Source of the DNA: VBDM01 sp035519135
Lineage (GTDB): Bacteria > Pseudomonadota > Gammaproteobacteria > Burkholderiales > SG8-39
Assembly (NCBI GenBank): GCA_035519135.1
Contig: DATIWX010000096.1
Span: forward strand, 1 to 11,122
Length of the DNA: 11,122 bases
Reading direction: 5' to 3'
Shown here: positions 6,130 through 11,122 of the stretch, piece after piece
Layout: each line of letters starts with the position of its first letter
How positions within the stretch are numbered: the first letter of the stretch is position 1
Program-made: the position numbers and the translations under genes
The notes under the pieces: generated by a model
Told to the model about the DNA's origin: nothing
Databases searched by the model: none
What the model saw: the letters and a program-made list of their open reading frames with translations, nothing else

Positions 6130-9100
6130 GCGCAGTCGTCTCACCCGAAGCGGAAAGGAGCGCGAGCACCGCGGGCCTGCACGGCTCGAGCGACGCGCTG
6201 GCGCTCGCGCGCCTGGCGCAGGGCTCGCGGCCGGCGGTGGTGTTCTGCGCGCAGGCGACCGAGGCGCAAAGGCTGAAGGACGAGATCGCGTGGTTCGCCC
6301 CGCAGCTCGCGGTGCTGCTCCTGCCCGACTGGGAAACCCTGCCCTACGATCATTTCTCGCCTCACCACGACCTGGTGTCGGAGCGCCTGGCCACGCTCTA
6401 CCGCATCATGCGCGAGGATTTCGACGTCGCCATCGTCCCCGCCGCGACCGCGCTCACGCGCCTGGGGCCTCCGTCCTTTCTCGCCGGGCACAGCTTCTTC
6501 CTCAAGGCGGGTGAAGCCTTCGACCTGGCCGCGCTGCGCTCCCAGCTCGCGCTCGCCGGCTACAGCCACGTCACGCAGGTGGTCGCACCCGGGGAATTCT
6601 GCGTGCGCGGCGGGCTGGTCGATCTCTTTCCCATGGGGAGCGCCCTTCCCTACCGTCTCGACCTGCTCGACCGGGAGATCGAGTCGATCCGCTCTTTCGA
6701 TCCCGATACCCAGCGCACGCTCTACAAGGTCGCGGAGGTGCGCCTCCTGCCCGCGCGCGAGTTCCCCATGGACGAGGGCGGCCGCAACCAGTTCCGCCGC
6801 AGCTTCCGCGAGCGCTTCGAGGGCGATCCGTCGAGGAGCCGCATCTACAAGGACGTGAGCAACGGCGTCGCGCCCGCCGGGATCGAGTATTACCTGCCGC
6901 TGTTCTTCGAGGAGACTGCGAGCCTGTTCGACTACCTGCCGAAGGGGGCCACCGTGTGCATGCACGGGCAGGTGCACGCCGCCCTCACCGGGTTCGCGCG
7001 CGACGCGCAAGGGCGCCACCAGCTGCTCGCGGGCGACCGCACCCGGCCGCTGCTGCCGCCTGCGGAGCTGTTCCTCGGCGCCGAGGATTTCTTCCTGCGC
7101 GCCAAGGCCTTCGCGCGCGCGGACGTCGAAGGACCCGGCGCCCCGCTCGCGCACCCGCTGCCCGAGCTCGCGGTCGAGCGGCGCGCGACCGATCCGCTGC
7201 ACCGGCTCAAGGCCTTCCTTTCGCAGACGCCCGCCCGGGTACTGCTGCTCGCCGAGTCGCCCGGCCGGCGCGAAACGCTCCTCCAGTACCTTGCCGAGTA
7301 CGGCCTCAAGCCCGACCCCGCCGCGGGCTTCGAGGAGTTTCGCCGCTCGGAGTCGCGCCTCGCGCTCGGTGTGTCCCCGCTCCTCACCGGCTTCTTCCTC
7401 GATTCCGAGCAGCTGTGCCTCATCACCGAATCCGAGCTCTACGCCGGCACGGCACGCTCCCGCGCTGCCCGCGACAAGGCGCGGACCACCTCGGTCGAGG
7501 GCATGCTGCGCGACCTCTCGGAGCTGCGCGCGGGCGATCCGGTGGTGCACGTGCAGCACGGCATCGGCCGCTACCGCGGCCTGGTCGACCTCGATCTCGG
7601 CGAAGGTCCCGCGGAGTTCCTGCTGCTCGAGTACGCCGAGGGGAACAAGCTCTACGTCCCGGTGGCGCAATTGCACTCGATCGGCCGCTACTCGGGAGGG
7701 CCGCCCGAGCAGGCGCCGCTGCACAAGCTGGGCGGCGACCAGTGGGAGAAGGCCAAGCGCCGCGCCGCTCGCGCGGTGCGCGATACCGCCGCCGAGCTGC
7801 TCGATCTCTACGCCCGGCGCGCCACCCGCAAGGGCCACGCCTTCAAGCTCAACCAGCACGACTACGAAGCTTTCGCCGAGGGCTTCGGCTTCGAGGAGAC
7901 CGCCGATCAGGCGGCGGCGATCGCAGCAGCCCTCGAGAACATGAAAAGCGGCAAGCCCATGGACCGGCTGGTGTGCGGCGACGTCGGCTTCGGCAAGACC
8001 GAGGTCGCCTTGCGCGCCGCCTTCGTAGCCGTCGCCGACGGCATGCAGGTCGCGGTGCTCACTCCGACCACGCTGCTCGCCGAGCAGCACTTCCACACCT
8101 TCAGCGACCGCTTCGCCGACTGGCCCATCAAGCTCGCCGAGCTGTCGCGCTTCAGGAGCGGCAAGGAGACCGGCGGAGCGCTGAAAGGCCTCGCCGAAGG
8201 CGAGATCGACATCGCCATCGGCACGCACAAGCTGTTGCAGAAGGACGTGAAGTTCAAGCGCCTGGGACTGGTGATCGTCGACGAGGAGCACCGCTTCGGC
8301 GTGCGCCAGAAGGAGGCGCTGAAGGCGCTGCGCGCCGAGGTGGACGTGCTCACGCTCACTGCGACGCCGATCCCGCGGACGCTGGCGATGTCGCTCGAGG
8401 GCCTGCGCGACCTGTCGGTCATCGCCACCGCTCCGGAGCGGCGCCTGGCGATCCGCACTTTCGTCACGCCCTACTCGCCGGGCATCATCCGCGAGGCGGC
8501 GCTGCGCGAGCTGAAGCGCGGCGGCCAGATCTTCTTCCTGCACAACGACGTCGCCACCATCGAGGTCATGCGCGAGAAGCTGGAGAAGCTCCTGCCCGAG
8601 GCGCGCATCGCGGTGGCACACGGCCAGCAACGCGAGCGCGAGCTGGAGCGCGTGATGCGCGAGTTCCTGCAGCAGCGCCACAACCTGCTGCTGTGCTCGA
8701 CCATCATCGAGACGGGCATCGACATCCCCACGGCCAATACCATCATCATCGAGCGCGCCGACAAGTTCGGCCTGGCGCAGCTGCACCAGCTGCGGGGACG
8801 CGTCGGGCGCTCGCACCACCAGGCCTACGCCTACCTGCTCACCCCCGGCGAGGACGCCCTTTCCACCGCGGCGAAGAAACGCCTGGAAGCGATCCAGATG
8901 ATGGAGGAGCTGGGCTCGGGCTTCTACCTCGCCATGCACGACCTGGAGATCCGCGGCGCGGGCGAGGTGCTGGGCGAATCGCAGTCTGGCGAGATGCAGG
9001 AAGTCGGCTTCAACCTCTACGCCGACATGCTCGACCACGCGGTGCGCTCGCTCAAGGCCGGCCGCGAGCCCGACCTGTCGCAGCCCTTCGAGGTCATCAC

Positions 9101-9545
9101 CGAGGTCAACCTGCACTTCCCGGCGCTGCTGCCGGCGAGCTACTGCGCCGACGTGCACGAGCGCCTGGTCTTGTACAAGCGCTTCGCCAACTGCGATACG
9201 CCTGAGCGCGTCGAGGCGATGCAGGAAGAGCTGGTCGACCGCTTCGGCGATTTGCCGGGCGCGGCGCGCGCGCTGATCGAGTCCCACCGTGTTCGCATCC
9301 TCGGCAAACCGCTCGGCGTGGCGCGCGTCGACGCGACTCCGGAATTCATCCAGCTTCAGTTCGTGCCGCACCCTCCCCTCGACCCGGCCGCGGTGCTGAA
9401 GCTCGTGCAGAAACAGAAATGGAAGCTGACCGGCCCGACCAAGCTGCGCGTCGAGCGCGTCACCAGCGAGCTCCCCGAGCGCGCCCTCGCCGTGCGTCAG
9501 GTGCTGGAAGCGCTGGCGACGGCGGCGCTCAAGCAGGCGGCGTAG
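6126..9545 (+). CDS. mfd: Transcription-repair coupling factor
   Basis: Large ATP-dependent DNA translocase that binds stalled RNA polymerase, pushes it off lesions and recruits UvrA for nucleotide excision repair. 1139 residues from ATG 6126 (E. coli 1148). Domains in order: a UvrB-like N-terminal module (about 20-330, with LPDWETLPYDHFSPH and GGLVDLFPMGS); the RNA-polymerase-interacting domain beginning near residue 470 (GDPVVHVQHGIGRY); superfamily 2 motor with Walker A GDVGFGKT at 618-625, DEEH at 719-722 and TATPIPRT; the second RecA-like lobe with STIIETGIDIP and QLHQLRGRVGRS; then the TRG region and a C-terminal D7 domain. The frame is open well upstream, but that part is antisense to ispD. 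An in-frame GTG at 6048 is an alternative start. There is no clear ribosome-binding site at ATG 6126. Its 3' end overlaps the convergent membrane-protein gene by 17 bp. Confidence 0.96.
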   Translation: MSAVVSPEAERSASTAGLHGSSDALALARLAQGSRPAVVFCAQATEAQRLKDEIAWFAPQLAVLLLPDWETLPYDHFSPHHDLVSERLATLYRIMREDFDVAIVPAATALTRLGPPSFLAGHSFFLKAGEAFDLAALRSQLALAGYSHVTQVVAPGEFCVRGGLVDLFPMGSALPYRLDLLDREIESIRSFDPDTQRTLYKVAEVRLLPAREFPMDEGGRNQFRRSFRERFEGDPSRSRIYKDVSNGVAPAGIEYYLPLFFEETASLFDYLPKGATVCMHGQVHAALTGFARDAQGRHQLLAGDRTRPLLPPAELFLGAEDFFLRAKAFARADVEGPGAPLAHPLPELAVERRATDPLHRLKAFLSQTPARVLLLAESPGRRETLLQYLAEYGLKPDPAAGFEEFRRSESRLALGVSPLLTGFFLDSEQLCLITESELYAGTARSRAARDKARTTSVEGMLRDLSELRAGDPVVHVQHGIGRYRGLVDLDLGEGPAEFLLLEYAEGNKLYVPVAQLHSIGRYSGGPPEQAPLHKLGGDQWEKAKRRAARAVRDTAAELLDLYARRATRKGHAFKLNQHDYEAFAEGFGFEETADQAAAIAAALENMKSGKPMDRLVCGDVGFGKTEVALRAAFVAVADGMQVAVLTPTTLLAEQHFHTFSDRFADWPIKLAELSRFRSGKETGGALKGLAEGEIDIAIGTHKLLQKDVKFKRLGLVIVDEEHRFGVRQKEALKALRAEVDVLTLTATPIPRTLAMSLEGLRDLSVIATAPERRLAIRTFVTPYSPGIIREAALRELKRGGQIFFLHNDVATIEVMREKLEKLLPEARIAVAHGQQRERELERVMREFLQQRHNLLLCSTIIETGIDIPTANTIIIERADKFGLAQLHQLRGRVGRSHHQAYAYLLTPGEDALSTAAKKRLEAIQMMEELGSGFYLAMHDLEIRGAGEVLGESQSGEMQEVGFNLYADMLDHAVRSLKAGREPDLSQPFEVITEVNLHFPALLPASYCADVHERLVLYKRFANCDTPERVEAMQEELVDRFGDLPGAARALIESHRVRILGKPLGVARVDATPEFIQLQFVPHPPLDPAAVLKLVQKQKWKLTGPTKLRVERVTSELPERALAVRQVLEALATAALKQAA

Positions 9546-10026
9546 CCGCCGGCTGCGCCGTCCACGCGGCGCTCCACTCGCCGCGTCGCGCATAGGCGTA
9601 GCCCGCGATATACATGTCGAAGGCCGCGCAGAAGACGCCGTAGGCGAGCGGGACCGCGGTCAGATCCCCCGGCTCGAAAAGCGAATATCCCTGCGCCTGA
9701 AGCTCGTGCAGCAGGTCCCAGATCCCGTGCAGCGGATACGCGACAAATAGGGCGATCGGCAGGCGCACCCCGAACACGCCGACCAAGGCGAACAGGACTA
9801 CGGCCGCCGTTTCCACCCGCCACGCTGTGGCGTTTCCGAAATACGCCACGAAAGCGAGGTAAAACGCCGCAATCATGACGAGGAACAGGCCGTAGAAAAC
9901 CTGCTCGGCCCGGGGGCCGAGGACCTTCTGGGTGATCGAGACAGCGCCGGTCGCCGCCAGGAGCCCGATCACCGCGTAGAGGATCACGATCACGACAAAT
10001 CCGAGCATGCTGTATCCCGCGTCCAT
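9529..10026 (-). CDS. Small integral membrane protein of unknown function
   Basis: 165-residue hydrophobic protein. The ATG at 10026 is preceded by a strong GGAGG (10038-10034) with 7-base spacing, which supports it as a real gene. Predicted membrane segments: about residues 7-26, 44-64, 72-99 (one long or two short) and 123-146, then a polar Ala/Pro tail. The notable patch is HGIWDLLHE at 100-108 (H-x3-D-x2-H) near the end of the third hydrophobic stretch, with D137 in the last one. Together these could form a metal or catalytic site in the membrane. The HxxWDxxH pattern recalls DUF6010-like membrane proteins, but this is from memory and uncertain. It is convergent with mfd and overlaps it by 17 bp, divergent from serB, and probably monocistronic. 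No function can be assigned. Confidence 0.82.
   Translation of the reverse strand: MDAGYSMLGFVVIVILYAVIGLLAATGAVSITQKVLGPRAEQVFYGLFLVMIAAFYLAFVAYFGNATAWRVETAAVVLFALVGVFGVRLPIALFVAYPLHGIWDLLHELQAQGYSLFEPGDLTAVPLAYGVFCAAFDMYIAGYAYARRGEWSAAWTAQPAATPPA
9532..9554. terminator. Hairpin over the overlapping mfd/membrane-protein 3' ends
   Basis: GGCGGC, GTA, GCCGCC (9536-9550) is a perfect 6-bp stem with a 3-base loop; a further AGC/GCT pair (9532-9534, 9552-9554) extends it past one mismatch. It contains the mfd stop codon and lies within the last codons of the opposing gene. No T-run follows on either strand, so intrinsic termination is doubtful. Confidence 0.35.
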
Positions 10027-10051
10027 CGGTCCGCCTCCGTCGCTTGTGCTC

Positions 10052-10075
10052 CCCCGGAGTGCAGCCTACTCGGGG
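10052..10075. promoter_or_regulatory. Inverted repeat between the membrane-protein gene and serB
   Basis: CCCCGGAGT (10052-10060) and ACTCGGGG (10068-10075) pair as an 8-bp dyad with one bulged G and a 7-base loop. It lies in the 92-bp divergent gap, just upstream of the membrane-protein ribosome site. It could be an operator or a leader hairpin. The rest of the gap shows no clear sigma-70 promoter; the best -10 for serB is TACCAT (10104-10109), which is poor. Confidence 0.3.
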
Positions 10076-10118
10076 AACGAGGCGCCGATCAAGCCGCGCC
10101 TGATACCATGCGCGACTT

Positions 10119-10952
10119 ATGAGCTATCTCGTCATCCAGGGTGAGGAAGTCGAGACCCCCGACCTCAAGGAACTCGCCAAGCTCTCGGGCGCATCGCGCA
10201 TCGAAGGCGTCGGCCACAACGCCTTCTGGCTGCACGACTACAAGAGGCAGGACGGCGTCGCCGAATACTGCGCCAACGCCAGGCTCGACTTCGCATTCAT
10301 ACCCCAGCCGCGGAAGCTTTCCGATTTCCGCTTGCTCGTGATGGACATGGACTCCACCCTCATCACCATCGAGACCATCGACGAGCTGGCGGACCTCGTC
10401 GGCCGCAAGGCCGAAGTCGCAGCCGTCACCGCGCAGGCCATGCGGGGGGAGATCGAGTACGACGAAAGTATCCGGCGGCGGGTCGCAGTGCTGAAAGGCC
10501 TTCCCGAGAGCGCGCTCGACCAGTTGTATACAGAGCGGGTAAGACTCTCCCCTGGTGCCGAGCGGATGATCGCCAACGTGAAAAAGGCTGGGCTGAAGAT
10601 CCTGCTCGTCTCGGGCGGCTTCACCCACGTCACCGAGCGGCTGAGGACGCGGCTTGGCCTCGACTACGTGCGCTCGAGCAAGCTCGGGGTCCGCGACGGG
10701 AAGTTTACCGGCGAACTCGAAGGCCGCATCGTCAACGCGGACGTGAAGCGCGAGGCCCTGCTGGAAGCGCGCGACGAGCTGGGGGCCACGAAGGACCAAG
10801 TCATCGCCATGGGCGACGGCGCGAACGATCTCAAATTCATGGGCGAGGCGGGAGTGAGTATCGCGTATCACGCCAAGCCGGTAGTGCGGGAAAAGGCGAT
10901 CTACTGTTTCAACTACGTTGGGTTGGATGGCGTGCTAAATCTTTGCGCCTAA
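10119..10952 (+). CDS. serB: Phosphoserine phosphatase
   Basis: HAD-superfamily phosphatase that completes serine biosynthesis by dephosphorylating 3-phosphoserine. 277 residues. Motif I is DMDST with nucleophile D76 and general acid D78; motif II is SGGFT beginning at S165; motif III is K210; motif IV is GDGANDL at 232-238. The cap-domain region carries the RGEIEYDESIRRRVAVLKG stretch usual in SerB. The first 65 or so residues form a divergent N-terminal domain, in the place of the ACT-like domain of longer SerB proteins. The ATG at 10119 has no visible Shine-Dalgarno sequence; a five-codon mini-frame (ATG 10108 to TGA 10122) overlaps it. No other serine-pathway gene lies nearby. Confidence 0.96.
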   Translation: MSYLVIQGEEVETPDLKELAKLSGASRIEGVGHNAFWLHDYKRQDGVAEYCANARLDFAFIPQPRKLSDFRLLVMDMDSTLITIETIDELADLVGRKAEVAAVTAQAMRGEIEYDESIRRRVAVLKGLPESALDQLYTERVRLSPGAERMIANVKKAGLKILLVSGGFTHVTERLRTRLGLDYVRSSKLGVRDGKFTGELEGRIVNADVKREALLEARDELGATKDQVIAMGDGANDLKFMGEAGVSIAYHAKPVVREKAIYCFNYVGLDGVLNLCA

Positions 10953-10959
10953 GTCTGGG

Positions 10960-10965
10960 CATAAT
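10960..10965 (+). promoter_or_regulatory. Candidate -10 for the ABC transporter gene
   Basis: CATAAT lies just after the serB stop in the 57-bp gap, in a GGGCATAATAGACACG context, placing a transcript start near 10972. No convincing -35 is visible at 16-18 bp upstream, so the downstream operon may instead be read through from serB. Confidence 0.3.
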
Positions 10966-11009
10966 AGACACGCCGCCTTTCACTCAGGCCGCACCGCGAG
11001 AGGAGCGCG

Positions 11010-11122
11010 ATGTCGGAGATTGTCCTCGATAAGGTCTCGAAGCGCTTCGGCCAGGTGCGCGCGGTCGACGCGATGAGTTTTCGCGCCGAGGCGGGGAAGT
11101 TCGTGGTGCTGCTCGGGCCTTC
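11010..11122 (+). CDS. ABC transporter ATP-binding protein (5' fragment)
   Basis: Only the first 37 codons are in the window. The ATG follows an AGGAG ribosome site (11001-11005), close at 4 bases. The peptide reads MSEIVLDKVSKRFGQVRAVD, then a short stretch leading to FVVLLGPS, the start of a Walker A loop (GPSGxGKST expected just beyond the edge). The V-x-K-x-F/Y-G-x-x-x-A-V opening and the GKFVVLLGPS form are typical of import ATPases of the MalK/UgpC/PotA (sugar or polyamine) group. Substrate cannot be judged from the fragment. It is likely the first gene of a transporter operon continuing past the window. Confidence 0.85.
   Translation, partial: MSEIVLDKVSKRFGQVRAVDAMSFRAEAGKFVVLLGP

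Noticed and set aside
6141..9593. Very long antisense open frame (1150 codons) opposite mfd
   Set aside because: It is an Arg/Gln/Leu-rich shadow expected in GC-rich DNA; mfd on the other strand is intact and conserved, and the antisense frame shows no recognisable motif.
10929..10974. GGCGTG ... CACGCC inverted repeat around the serB stop
   Set aside because: Short 6-bp arms with a 34-base loop and no T-run directly after; too weak to call a terminator.
1..11122. CRISPR arrays, tRNA/rRNA genes, insertion sequences, toxin-antitoxin or defence genes
   Set aside because: I looked for regular repeats, transposase or integrase motifs and RNA-gene signatures and saw none. The window reads as ordinary chromosomal housekeeping DNA.

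Overview
The window is GC-rich, densely packed chromosomal DNA from a proteobacterium, most likely a betaproteobacterium. The pointers are OmpR/EnvZ-type regulators, a Bug/TctC-type solute-binding protein (a family greatly expanded in that class), an ispD-ispF pair divergent from mfd, and a short-N-terminus SerB. No tRNA, rRNA, CRISPR array, transposase, integrase or phage gene is visible. I cannot name the species.

Layout from left to right. Positions 1-2020 hold a two-component system: an OmpR-type response regulator whose start codon lacks only its first base at the window edge, then an EnvZ-type sensor kinase joined by an ATGA stop/start overlap. Positions 2021-2111 are a gap with a hairpin and an unusually AT-rich stretch carrying an imperfect direct repeat. 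Positions 2112-3053 encode a secreted Bug-family binding protein with no transporter genes beside it. Positions 3142-4317 encode an unusual secreted protein: a small DUF2846-like N-terminal domain, an Ala/Pro-rich linker, and a C-terminal outer-membrane barrel. On the minus strand, 4328-5997 is a tight operon read leftwards: ispD, ispF, thpR. Divergent from it is mfd (6126-9545), the transcription-repair coupling factor. A minus-strand gene for a small membrane protein (9529-10026) runs into the end of mfd and overlaps it by 17 bp. serB (10119-10952) follows on the plus strand, and the window ends inside an ABC transporter ATPase gene starting at 11010.

Functionally this is mostly housekeeping: isoprenoid precursor synthesis (IspD, IspF), RNA end processing (ThpR), transcription-coupled DNA repair (Mfd), serine biosynthesis (SerB) and envelope or osmotic signalling (OmpR/EnvZ). 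I see no convincing new multi-gene system. The points worth a second look are the DUF2846-like/outer-membrane barrel fusion, the palindromic divergent promoter region between ispD and mfd with a possible leader peptide ORF, the direct repeats upstream of the Bug gene, hairpins spanning both convergent gene junctions, and the uncharacterised membrane protein with a His/Asp motif.
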